A stretch of 64,000 nt of DNA from Paenibacillus peoriae (GTDB lineage: Bacteria; Bacillota; Bacilli; Paenibacillales; Paenibacillaceae). Shown here one piece after another: positions 34,209 through 42,662 of the stretch. The translations under genes and the position numbers were made by a program. The DNA is taken from assembly GCF_022531965.1 (NCBI RefSeq), contig NZ_CP092831.1:4225001-4289000 (forward strand), written 5' to 3'. Position 1 is the first letter of the stretch. Every line of letters starts with the position of its first letter. The notes below the pieces were generated by a model. It saw only the letters and a list, made by a program, of their open reading frames with translations, had not been told where the DNA came from and did no database searches.

Positions 34209-34252
34209 AAAAAAATAGCATTTCTCGAAATGATCGAAAAATGCTATTTTTG
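34209..34252. terminator. Bidirectional terminator after the pullulanase gene
   Basis: AAAAATAGCATTT pairs with AAATGCTATTTTT, with an inner TCG/CGA, giving A- and T-tracts on both sides. It ends the minus-strand pullulanase transcript 28 nt after its stop. Confidence 0.9.
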
Positions 34253-34279
34253 TGTATATACGCAACCAAGCACGCAAGT

Positions 34280-36814
34280 CTAACCGGCCCGATTATCATT
34301 TACCAGTAACAAATATTCTTCTCTGCCACTATGAATCAGTACCTGCATCACAGACTGGTTCTGGTCTATATCAATATATCGATCTGCCTCAACATCCTTG
34401 GCATCCCAGTGATTAAGCCGGACAATGTAGCCAATTCGCTGTATATCAGGAGCCACCTGAATACGCGCTATTGCACGACCGTCATCCAAATCCCGAAATT
34501 CGACATGTCCGTCGCGATGCCCAGTTCCCCATACCCATACGTTCCAGCCAGTGTATTGCCGATCCGTACGCTCGTAGATCAGTTCAATCGTACGAAATGG
34601 AGCGACTTCATTATCGTTTCCAAGCTGCACATCTGTCAAAGCCATGGCTGTACCTGCAATTTCTTGATCTGTTCCCTCATCCGAGTCTTCCAATTCGTTC
34701 TCCGCCTGACGATTAGCCTGATCTTGTTCAGTCAAAAAGGAGACTCGTGCAGGTTCTTCCTGATCATATAACACCATCATTGACCAGCGCGATACAGTTA
34801 CACGATGGCCTACGACTTCATACCGTGTCTCATTACCAGCCCCGTGTGCGTCCACGACCACATGCCAACGATCCGATTCCGCAGGCAATACTATCGTCTG
34901 CTCCGTATCCGAGCCGTTATAAATCACCACAATATGATTCCAGGCATCGCCGTTAGCATGGTGCCTCAAAGCAAAGGCCACCACATGCCCACTGCTTTGC
35001 AGCACTTCCATGTGCTGCTCCACCAGCTCACGTTGGTCCATTCGGAATGCTGGGTGGCTGCGTCGCAAAGCAATTAAGCCTTGGTAGTAATCAAACACGG
35101 GGCGAAACCTCGCCTTGTTATCCCAATGAATGGCATTGACCACATCTGAGCTCCGGTAACTATTGTGGTCTCCATATTTGGAGCGCAACAGTTCATCCCC
35201 TGCATGAATAAAAGGAATACCTTGAGATGTGAGTACCATGCCGTTGGCCAACAGGGACTTGCGCACGGTTTCGTCCTCTAGCAGGTTATTTTCATCCAGT
35301 TCCCCATACGGATCTGCTTCGGCAACAGCATGTTCAGGTGTCCTCCCATCCTGTGGCTTCCCCTGCTCCCATTGTGGAAAACGACAGTGCTCCCGCAAAT
35401 GTCTTACCGTCAAAATTTTATCCCACAGATTGAGATTATCGTGGGCAGTTACATAATTGACGGTCTCCGATGGCTGAGCTGTGAAATCATGAATAGCCCC
35501 AAAAGCACCTTTGAGCACCTGCTCCTCCTGATGTTCTGCCCCCGTGGCAAACCCGCTTCCAGTACCGTCGCTATCCCCCTTAATAGCAGAACGGTAGTTG
35601 TCGTTAAAAACAGCAAAGCCTTTGTCCCGTTGTGTTCCTTTTAGCGTAAGCAAGGGTTGTGGAGATTCTCCTCCCGTCCAAGGCTCACCATAGATCAGCA
35701 GATCCGGACGCACTTCAGAGCGAAGTTCTTGCGTAAGCTGCACCACGGTTGGTGTATCAATCAGACCCATCAGATCAAATCGAAAGCCGTCTATATGATA
35801 TTCCTCTGCCCAATAGCGTAGTGAATCCTTGATATACTTGCGCACCATCGGACGTTCGGTTGCCACCTCATTGCCTACACCTGATCCATTGGTGAGCTGC
35901 CCTTGTTCATCCGTGCGGTAATAATATCCAGGTACAACAGGCTCAAATGGCCCCTGTTCCACCGAATACGTATGGTTGTATACAACGTCCATAATGACAC
36001 CGATGCCGGCAGAATGCAAAGACTGTACCAGCAGTTTCAGCTCTCGTATACGTGCCTCCGGATCAGCCGGATTGGAAGAATAAGACCCCTCCGGCACATT
36101 ATAATGCTGGGGATCATAGCCCCAGTTATATTCAGTATCTAATTCCGCAAAGTCATTCACCGTATGAAAATCAGCTACCGGAAGCAAATGAACATGTGTA
36201 ATGCCCAGTTCCAGCAGATGATCCAGCCCGATACTGTTCCCCTCAGGATCCTTCAATCCCGTATACGTAAAGGCCTCAAACCGTCCCTGAGCAGCAGATA
36301 AGCCTTTTTTCCCTGTATTAAAATAGGTATCCATCGAAAAATCACGCACATGAACCTCATAGAGAATGGCATCCGTCGGCCGCTTAAGGGTAGGCCCCGC
36401 ATCCAATTCCCATCCATCCGGGTTGGTTTGAGCCAAATCAATGATCGCTGTACGTTGCCCGTTGGCTGATACCGCTGTGGCATATGGATCGGCAGCATAA
36501 TGAACAGTGTTGTCCGCCCACTCCAGCCTGTACATGTAATAATATTTGTTCCAGTCACCTTCCAGCTCTATAGACCATACCCCTTGATCATCACGGATCA
36601 TGAGAAATTCCTGGCCCCCGCCGTGCTCCTGAACGTTCCCCTCCTGATCGTACGCCCCTGCATCGCTATACAACGCTATATGGACCTGCTTCGCAGTCGG
36701 GGCCCATACCTTGAACTTGCTGCCCGCAGGCGTATAAGTAAGACCCAAATCATAGCCTTCATATATGGGATATTTTGTGTGCTCAAGCTCTTTAAGCTGA
36801 TTGAAATCTGACAT
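34280..36814 (-). CDS. pulA: Type I pullulanase with C-terminal CBM41-like domain
   Basis: An 844-residue debranching enzyme that hydrolyses alpha-1,6 bonds of pullulan and glycogen-type glucans. There is no signal peptide, so it is likely cytosolic. Residues 15-120 are a CBM48 domain. The GH13 core has the type I signature YNWGYDPQHYN, then GVIMDVVYNH, the nucleophile region GFRFDLMG, the acid/base Glu in LIYGEPWTGG, and VTAHDNLNLWDK. A C-terminal beta domain follows at about 590-660. The last 100 residues, with GWNVWVWGTGHRDG and IGYIVRLNHWDAKD, look like a CBM41/PUD domain, usually found at the N-terminus of secreted pullulanases. Its place here, after an acidic linker, explains the extra length over the B. 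subtilis enzyme (about 718). Confidence 0.9.
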   Translation of the reverse strand: MSDFNQLKELEHTKYPIYEGYDLGLTYTPAGSKFKVWAPTAKQVHIALYSDAGAYDQEGNVQEHGGGQEFLMIRDDQGVWSIELEGDWNKYYYMYRLEWADNTVHYAADPYATAVSANGQRTAIIDLAQTNPDGWELDAGPTLKRPTDAILYEVHVRDFSMDTYFNTGKKGLSAAQGRFEAFTYTGLKDPEGNSIGLDHLLELGITHVHLLPVADFHTVNDFAELDTEYNWGYDPQHYNVPEGSYSSNPADPEARIRELKLLVQSLHSAGIGVIMDVVYNHTYSVEQGPFEPVVPGYYYRTDEQGQLTNGSGVGNEVATERPMVRKYIKDSLRYWAEEYHIDGFRFDLMGLIDTPTVVQLTQELRSEVRPDLLIYGEPWTGGESPQPLLTLKGTQRDKGFAVFNDNYRSAIKGDSDGTGSGFATGAEHQEEQVLKGAFGAIHDFTAQPSETVNYVTAHDNLNLWDKILTVRHLREHCRFPQWEQGKPQDGRTPEHAVAEADPYGELDENNLLEDETVRKSLLANGMVLTSQGIPFIHAGDELLRSKYGDHNSYRSSDVVNAIHWDNKARFRPVFDYYQGLIALRRSHPAFRMDQRELVEQHMEVLQSSGHVVAFALRHHANGDAWNHIVVIYNGSDTEQTIVLPAESDRWHVVVDAHGAGNETRYEVVGHRVTVSRWSMMVLYDQEEPARVSFLTEQDQANRQAENELEDSDEGTDQEIAGTAMALTDVQLGNDNEVAPFRTIELIYERTDRQYTGWNVWVWGTGHRDGHVEFRDLDDGRAIARIQVAPDIQRIGYIVRLNHWDAKDVEADRYIDIDQNQSVMQVLIHSGREEYLLLVNDNRAG

Positions 36815-37069
36815 TTCTGTTCACCACCCATTTCTGTACATCGGCTTACAGCCTCTGTTCATCCATCATTTATGATGTTTATGACTTGTCAATATACCTT
36901 AGGATTTTATAAAATCTTCACCTAATAGGCTAACAAAATAAGACAAGCTTGAAAAGCTGGATGATTTAAATAAGGATGACGCTTCCATTTCAACACACAC
37001 TCCATTTTATGACAATACCATGAACAGGCTACAACTTTTGCCCTTAGGATATAACAATAGTTAGAAAAG

Positions 37070-38725
37070 TCAGGACAGTCTTCGATTATCCATTTGAAAA
37101 ATATCATCAGCAATCCGCATGGTAGAACTTCGGTGCGAAACAAGGACAATCGTTTTATCTTGCTGCTGTTCCTTTAACGATTTTAAAATAATGGCCTCGT
37201 TCAGGCTGTCCAAATTGCTGGTAGGCTCGTCGAGCAGTAAGAGAGACGCATCATGGACAAAGGCTCTGGCCAGCCCCAAGCGTTGACGTTCTCCACCAGA
37301 CAGCCTGTCCCCCAATTCTCCAACTCGGCTGTCATACCCCTGAGGCAAGGTCATAATAAAATCGTGCACGGATGCCTTACGTGCTGCTTCCACCACCTGC
37401 TCATGTGTAGCATCAGGCTTTCCGATTTTGATATTAGCTGCAATGGAATCATCAAACAGGAACGTATGCTGGTCTACATAGCTCTGTAAGGCTCTCAAAT
37501 GCCGGGTTCCAATTTCCTTCAAATCGTGTCCGGATAGCAAAATTTCACCTTGCTGCGGGTCCCTAAATCGCATCAGCAACTTCAGCAGTGTAGACTTGCC
37601 AGAGCCGCTTTTACCCTGAATGCCTAAAATCCGCTTATGCGGTATCATGAGACTTACATCATTCAGCACCGTTTGACCATCGTATGAAAAAGTCACCTTG
37701 TCTACTCGTGCCCCAGTAAAGGCGACACTCATCCCGTCGATATTTTCCTCTACCTCCGGAGTTTCCTCCAATAGACTCAACACTCGTTCCCCGCTTGCCA
37801 GCGTTTGAAGCAAATTGTTGGACAAATTGCTCAGTGCGACCACCGGACCAAATGAACTAAACAGAGCAATGACTGAAATCAGCATACTTGTAAAATCCAT
37901 CTGTCCTTTAGACATGCTATACAATCCAGCTAGCAGCATCAAGAATGAAAATCCGACTACAGCTGCATCTGTGACTGCTCTTGTGATGCCTTCATGATGC
38001 TTCAACTCTTTCTGCTTGGCATCCAACTGATCCGTACGACGGTTAATTTCATTTAATCGTTGTTCCCCTTGCCCATATTGCACAATTTCCTTCATCCCAC
38101 GTAAGCTGTCCAAAAAATAACTGCTCAGCTGGCCGAAGCTGCTCCGGTATTCCATCCCTTGGCGCTTGCCCATACGTGTCGTAAGTAGGGGAATAAACAA
38201 ACCGACGGTTATGTAAGCAAGCGCAGCAAGCCAGCCTAGCAGAGGCTCATAAGAACCGATAAAAAACACCATGAGCAGTGAGGTGATGATGCCAATCATA
38301 ACAGGAGCTATCGTATGCGCATAAAATACTTCCAGCAACTCAATATCACTTGTAATGAGTGAGATCAGATTTCCCTTGTCCTTGCCTTCCAATTTGGCTG
38401 GAGCGAGTCTTCGCAGGGCTTGAAGCATCTTGTCACGTAGTACAGCCAGCAGCTTGAAAGCGAGATAGTGACCACTCATTTGCTCGCCATAACGGAATAC
38501 GCCGCGCAGTACGGCGCAAACCACGATCGTTGTCAGCAAAAACGATAGGGTGTAGCCTGTCGTGATGCCCGTTGCTGTAAGCAGAGCCAGGGCTCCAAAC
38601 ACTATAATGCCAATAGCACATACAAAACCAAGCACTCCTGTAACAATCGTGATAAGCAGCACAGGTAAAAGAGGTCCTGCCAAGACCAACAATTGACCCA
38701 TGATTCGTAAACCGGGTCTACGCAT
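37070..38725 (-). CDS. ABC transporter half-subunit (CydC-like), Fur-linked
   Basis: A 551-residue fused permease-ATPase. About six membrane helices occupy residues 1-300, with the loop RLAPAKLEGKDKGNLISLIT resembling CydC-type exporters. The ATPase has Walker A GKSGSGKST, signature LSGGERQRLGLARA, Walker B LLLLDEPTSNLD and the His of LVSHR. Start chosen is the ATG at 38725, with AAGGGGG about 8 nt upstream; it overlaps the preceding gene by 8 nt. It must pair with the partner at 38718 to form a heterodimer. CydDC-type annotation would imply thiol export, but the Fur box upstream points to an iron-linked substrate, as in YbtPQ or IrtAB siderophore importers built on the exporter fold. Confidence 0.8.
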   Translation of the reverse strand: MRRPGLRIMGQLLVLAGPLLPVLLITIVTGVLGFVCAIGIIVFGALALLTATGITTGYTLSFLLTTIVVCAVLRGVFRYGEQMSGHYLAFKLLAVLRDKMLQALRRLAPAKLEGKDKGNLISLITSDIELLEVFYAHTIAPVMIGIITSLLMVFFIGSYEPLLGWLAALAYITVGLFIPLLTTRMGKRQGMEYRSSFGQLSSYFLDSLRGMKEIVQYGQGEQRLNEINRRTDQLDAKQKELKHHEGITRAVTDAAVVGFSFLMLLAGLYSMSKGQMDFTSMLISVIALFSSFGPVVALSNLSNNLLQTLASGERVLSLLEETPEVEENIDGMSVAFTGARVDKVTFSYDGQTVLNDVSLMIPHKRILGIQGKSGSGKSTLLKLLMRFRDPQQGEILLSGHDLKEIGTRHLRALQSYVDQHTFLFDDSIAANIKIGKPDATHEQVVEAARKASVHDFIMTLPQGYDSRVGELGDRLSGGERQRLGLARAFVHDASLLLLDEPTSNLDSLNEAIILKSLKEQQQDKTIVLVSHRSSTMRIADDIFQMDNRRLS

Positions 38726-40871
38726 ATACTGCACCCCCTTTTACAAACTGTTCCATCCGATGCTGACTGAGATACATCTCCGCATAATGTCCCTGCTTGC
38801 TCAACAGTTCCTGATGTGTTCCGGATTCTGCCACCAAACCGTTTTGCAGCACATAGATACAGTCGGATTGGACTACGTTTTCCAGTCTGTGAGAGATAAG
38901 AATCACTGTTTTTTGACCTGCCAGCGCATGTATAACCTCCATAATGCCTTCCTCACTTTCACTGTCAATGTTAGAAGTGGCCTCGTCAAAAATGTAGACA
39001 CGACTATCATGTAGCAATGCTCTGGCTAGTGCTAGCCGTTGGCGCTGTCCTCCTGACAGATTTGCTCCCTGCTCTTCCAGTTCTGCTTCCAGACCTCCTT
39101 CTGAGAGGATAAAATCATACAGCTTCACTTGTCGCAAAGCTTCCAGCATGTGTTGCTCATCCGCGTGCTCATTGCCCATTTTTAAATTTGCTTCCACGGT
39201 GCCTTTAAAAATATAGCTGTTAAAACCGATCCAGGTCATATGACGCATGCGGCTTTCTTCCGAAATATCGGTAAGCTCGGTTCCTCCAATCGTCAGGCTT
39301 CCTCGATACCCCTCGTGATGCCCAACAATCAATCCGGCTACCGTACTTTTACCAGAGCCTGATTCCCCAACAATGGATACAAAGCTGCCCTGGGGAATAT
39401 CCATGGATACATTTCGTAAGGTATCTCTTTCGTCGTAGGCGAAACTCACCTGTTCCAGACGAATATCTGTGGTTTCTATGCTTTTTTGTCCTTGGATAAG
39501 GTCCTCTGTGCTCAACATTTGGAATATTTTGTCACTTGCAGCCATTCCGTTCATGGCGATATGAAAGTAAGAACCCAGAAGACGCAGAGGAATAAAAAAT
39601 TCTGCCGACAGCAAAACAATGATGATTGCTCCTGCCAAGCCAATTCGTCCAGAAGAATATTCGCTTACCGCGACCAGTACACCCGCAGCGGCACCACCAA
39701 ATGCGATAAGATCCATAATGGCCACGGAGTTAAGCTGCATAGTCAGCACTTTCATCGTCATTTTGCGAAAATCTTCAGCTGCTGTGTTCATTTCCTGATG
39801 TTTATCCTGGTCTGTTCCGTACATTTTGAGCGTAGTCAGACCTTGCACATTCTCCAAAAAGCTGTGGCCCAAATTGACGTAACTACCCCAATATTTCCGA
39901 AAAAGCTTTTTAGCCATCCTCATAATGACAATGATCGACACTGGAATTAAGGGAACGCAGATCAATAGTATAATGGCTGCTTTGAAGCTGACAAAAGAGA
40001 GGGTAATGAATAACGTTACGGGGGCAAGCAGACTGTAAAATAGCTGAGGCATATATCTACCGAAATAGGTTTCAAGCTGCTCTACCCCTTCTACAGCAAC
40101 CTGAATAACCCCCGAGGTGGAGGTATGATCTGTATATGCGGGCCCTATCTTCAGCAACTTGCTGTAAATTTGCGAGCGCAGCGTTTTTTTAGCATTTACC
40201 GAAGCACGATAGGATAACATACTGGCTGCATAATTGCTCAGGCAGCGAACTGCAATAGCAGCAATAACAATGACCGTCATAGATAGAATCAGCTTGCGAG
40301 TCACTTGTCCTTCCCATGCCTGCTGCATAACAAAGGCCATAGACAACACAGCGGCTATACTCCCCAAAAGACCGATCCACTGCACAAGCACACCCCATAC
40401 GATATATTTTCGAGAATGTTCCACTAGACCGAGCAGACGGCTGTCGACCATTTTAGACTTTTTTTTTGGAGTAGGTGCAGGTGAAGATGAGGGCGTTATT
40501 TTTGCTGCAGCGTTTCTCACTGTTCCGATTCGGAATATAAAGTAATAATATTTAAAAAGGATGACCAAGACGATGAGCGTTTTGCCCCACACATTAGGGG
40601 TGAAAATAAAGCCTATAATCAGCATCGTTGACGCTAAGCCCAATGTCGTGATTTTCGTAGACAGCTTCAACGACCTTGTTTGAACAAAACTCTCTAGATG
40701 CTTTTGGTACAGGGAGGTATTCGAAAACCACTGGTGAATCCTTTCGGACCCCCGCATAAAGAAAAAGGTCGCGAGCAGCAGAAACGGTGTAGTCGGTAGC
40801 AATGGTAGCACTACACCAATAACTCCAAGCGCCAAAAATAAAAACCCTAAGGTAATATAGATCGGTTTCAC
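38718..40871 (-). CDS. DUF454-ABC transporter fusion subunit, Fur-linked
   Basis: A 717-residue protein joining two units. Residues 1-120 are a DUF454 (YbaN-like) membrane domain: LGVIGVVLPLLPTTPFLLLA, then FFMRGSERIHQWF and FTPNVWGKTL. A Pro/Lys linker near 130-140 leads to a complete ABC exporter-type half-transporter: six helices at 150-430, Walker A GESGSGKST, signature LSGGQRQRLALARA, Walker B VYIFDEATSNID and LISHR. DUF454 proteins are usually separate and have no proven function. GTG start with GGGAGG at 7 nt. A perfect Fur box lies 46 nt upstream, so the gene pair is likely induced by iron limitation; import of a ferric siderophore or handling of haem is the best guess. Confidence 0.85.
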   Translation of the reverse strand: MKPIYITLGFLFLALGVIGVVLPLLPTTPFLLLATFFFMRGSERIHQWFSNTSLYQKHLESFVQTRSLKLSTKITTLGLASTMLIIGFIFTPNVWGKTLIVLVILFKYYYFIFRIGTVRNAAAKITPSSSPAPTPKKKSKMVDSRLLGLVEHSRKYIVWGVLVQWIGLLGSIAAVLSMAFVMQQAWEGQVTRKLILSMTVIVIAAIAVRCLSNYAASMLSYRASVNAKKTLRSQIYSKLLKIGPAYTDHTSTSGVIQVAVEGVEQLETYFGRYMPQLFYSLLAPVTLFITLSFVSFKAAIILLICVPLIPVSIIVIMRMAKKLFRKYWGSYVNLGHSFLENVQGLTTLKMYGTDQDKHQEMNTAAEDFRKMTMKVLTMQLNSVAIMDLIAFGGAAAGVLVAVSEYSSGRIGLAGAIIIVLLSAEFFIPLRLLGSYFHIAMNGMAASDKIFQMLSTEDLIQGQKSIETTDIRLEQVSFAYDERDTLRNVSMDIPQGSFVSIVGESGSGKSTVAGLIVGHHEGYRGSLTIGGTELTDISEESRMRHMTWIGFNSYIFKGTVEANLKMGNEHADEQHMLEALRQVKLYDFILSEGGLEAELEEQGANLSGGQRQRLALARALLHDSRVYIFDEATSNIDSESEEGIMEVIHALAGQKTVILISHRLENVVQSDCIYVLQNGLVAESGTHQELLSKQGHYAEMYLSQHRMEQFVKGGAVYA

Positions 40872-40916
40872 TATAATCCTCCCTAATAGTTATAATAGTA
40901 ATGATTTCATTTTATA

Positions 40917-40935
40917 GATAATGATAATCATTATC
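40917..40935 (-). promoter_or_regulatory. Fur box, perfect 19-bp match
   Basis: GATAATGATAATCATTATC is identical to the classic 19-bp Fur consensus and is palindromic. It overlaps minus-strand promoter-like elements (TTGATA and TATAAA) just upstream of the DUF454-ABC gene, the usual position for iron-dependent repression. Confidence 0.9.
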
Positions 40936-40962
40936 AATATAAACAATTTAAGCAGGTTGTTA

Positions 40963-40978
40963 TGTGATGTAAATCACG
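40963..40978. promoter_or_regulatory. FNR/CRP-like palindrome
   Basis: TGTGA-N6-TCACG differs by one base from the TGTGA-N6-TCACA consensus used by Fnr in Bacillus and by CRP. It lies 28 nt beyond the Fur box and about 90 nt upstream of the ABC gene. It could add redox control; a single imperfect site may also be chance. Confidence 0.4.
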
Positions 40979-40983
40979 CATAT

Positions 40984-41056
40984 AAAAATCCTCTTGAAGC
41001 ACATCTCTACAGAACACGCTAGTGTTGATGTGGATGCTTTGTCTTCAAGAGGATTA
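40984..41056 (-). terminator. Terminator of the mannitol operon
   Basis: On the minus strand ATCCTCTTGAAG pairs with CTTCAAGAGGAT, enclosing nested CACATC/GATGTG and AACAC/GTGTT stems, then a TTTTTATA tail. It lies 30 nt after the mtlD stop. Confidence 0.8.
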
Positions 41057-41085
41057 TCGAAATCTAATGTTAGTAATACGTTGTT

Positions 41086-42231
41086 TTATGAATTTATAAT
41101 ATCATATTGCTCCAATATCTGCCGATGTAACGGGTGGTCTGCGGTTATGGAAGTATAACGCGTCAGCGCCACACCCAGCCCTTCGTTGCGGATCACCTGC
41201 TGAAGCTCGACTGCCTCGGGGTCTTCCGTAATATCAAATTTACAGGCAGCAGCCATTCCTAACGCCAGATGATCCGTCGGAATGCCATACTCCTGCGCTT
41301 GGAGCGCGGGACGTACAAGACGGTCATTGGGAGACAGCTTGCGTAATGGTGAACGTCCGACCCGAGTAACATCGTCTATTAGATTAGGGTTGCGGAAGCG
41401 ATCCAAAATTTTAGAGATGTACTTCCTATGCTCCTCTTGATCCAAACCGAAGCGCTTCACAAGCACCGCTCCCGTTTCCTCCAGTGACCCTTGTATCGAA
41501 TCCACCACCTTGCTATCCTTCATGGCCTCCTGAATGGTAGCATAACCTGCGGTATAACCAAGATAAGCTGCCACGCAATGTCCCGTATTTACCGTGAACA
41601 GCTTTCGTTCAATGTAAGGCTCTAGATCCTGCACGTACAGGATACCTTCGATTTCTTCATGCTCAGATGCCATTTGCGAACGATCCACCACCCACTCATA
41701 AAAAGGCTCTACCTGCACATGTAACGGGTCCTCGTGTTGCTGGATCGGCACAATCCGGTCTACCGCAGCATTTGGAAAATACACCGAAGCCTCAGCCTTG
41801 GCACGGGTCGCCTCATCCAATAGCGCAAAAACATGCTCTTTCAGTTGCGCACTACCTCCGATTGCATTTTCACAGGCAATCACATGCAGCGGCCTCGCTC
41901 CTCGCTCTACCCGCCGCTTGATGCCCTCCGCAATGCCTGCTGCAATGTGCTTGAGGATGCTGACACCTACTGCGGTCGTTACCAGATCAGCGTGGTCTAC
42001 CGCATCGGCTACAGCCGCTGCATCCTTGCCGTCAATCGCCGTCACATTCATGACCAGCTCCGTATCCTTTGTATCATTGGCTAACTCTACGGTGTATTGT
42101 TTACGACGGCGTAACTCGGATACAAGGGTGTCATTGACATCTGAAAAGACAACCTCATAGCCTGCACGCGACAGAATCAATCCGATAAAGCCGCGACCGA
42201 TATTTCCTGCTCCAAAGTGGACGGCTCTCAT
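41086..42231 (-). CDS. mtlD: Mannitol-1-phosphate 5-dehydrogenase
   Basis: A 381-residue enzyme that oxidises mannitol-1-phosphate to fructose-6-phosphate with NAD+. The N-terminal Rossmann motif HFGAGNIGRGFIGLIL is clear, and the catalytic Lys region NTGHCVAAYLGY appears in the C-terminal domain near 215. Length equals that of the family. The ATG overlaps the EIIA stop in ATGA form. It is the last gene of mtlA-mtlR-mtlF-mtlD, the order known from Geobacillus, and is followed by a strong terminator. Product enters glycolysis. Confidence 0.96.
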   Translation of the reverse strand: MRAVHFGAGNIGRGFIGLILSRAGYEVVFSDVNDTLVSELRRRKQYTVELANDTKDTELVMNVTAIDGKDAAAVADAVDHADLVTTAVGVSILKHIAAGIAEGIKRRVERGARPLHVIACENAIGGSAQLKEHVFALLDEATRAKAEASVYFPNAAVDRIVPIQQHEDPLHVQVEPFYEWVVDRSQMASEHEEIEGILYVQDLEPYIERKLFTVNTGHCVAAYLGYTAGYATIQEAMKDSKVVDSIQGSLEETGAVLVKRFGLDQEEHRKYISKILDRFRNPNLIDDVTRVGRSPLRKLSPNDRLVRPALQAQEYGIPTDHLALGMAAACKFDITEDPEAVELQQVIRNEGLGVALTRYTSITADHPLHRQILEQYDIINS

Positions 42232-42662
42232 AGCTCCAGCTCACTTTCGAACAGATCTATAATTTCCTGTGGGGTCACCGCGTTGCGAAGTTTCTCCATG
42301 TTTTCTTCCTCTGCACACACCACAGCAATACTCGTCAAAATCTCCATATGATTGCCGCCTTGTGCTGCAATGCCGATTACCATGTATGCTTTTTCTTCCC
42401 CAAAATCTACGCCTTGCGGAAACTGAACGATGGAGATGCCTGTGGATTGAATAAGCGTCTTGGATTCCTTGGTGCCATGTGGAATAGCCAGCCCGTTCCC
42501 GATATAGGTGGACACGATCTCCTCGCGTTCCAGCATCTTGTCAATGTACTCACTTGAAATATGTCCTGCATCCAGCAGGATTTGTCCAGCCATACGAATC
42601 GCCTCATATTTGTCTTTGGCGGTTGCATTCATTTTTACTTTGTCTATCGTCATAATACTCAC
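42228..42662 (-). CDS. mtlF: PTS mannitol-specific EIIA
   Basis: A 144-residue cytoplasmic EIIA of the fructose-mannitol PTS family. The phosphorylated His lies in GNGLAIPHGTKES near 64, and GIAAQGGNHMEIL is also typical. It receives phosphate from HPr (ptsH at 53685) and passes it to the EIIB part of MtlA and, in the family, to MtlR. The start is GTG, overlapping the mtlR stop in GTGA form, with GGGAGG 8 nt upstream; mtlD begins inside its own stop codon. The three genes are thus translationally coupled. Confidence 0.95.
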   Translation of the reverse strand: MSIMTIDKVKMNATAKDKYEAIRMAGQILLDAGHISSEYIDKMLEREEIVSTYIGNGLAIPHGTKESKTLIQSTGISIVQFPQGVDFGEEKAYMVIGIAAQGGNHMEILTSIAVVCAEEENMEKLRNAVTPQEIIDLFESELEL

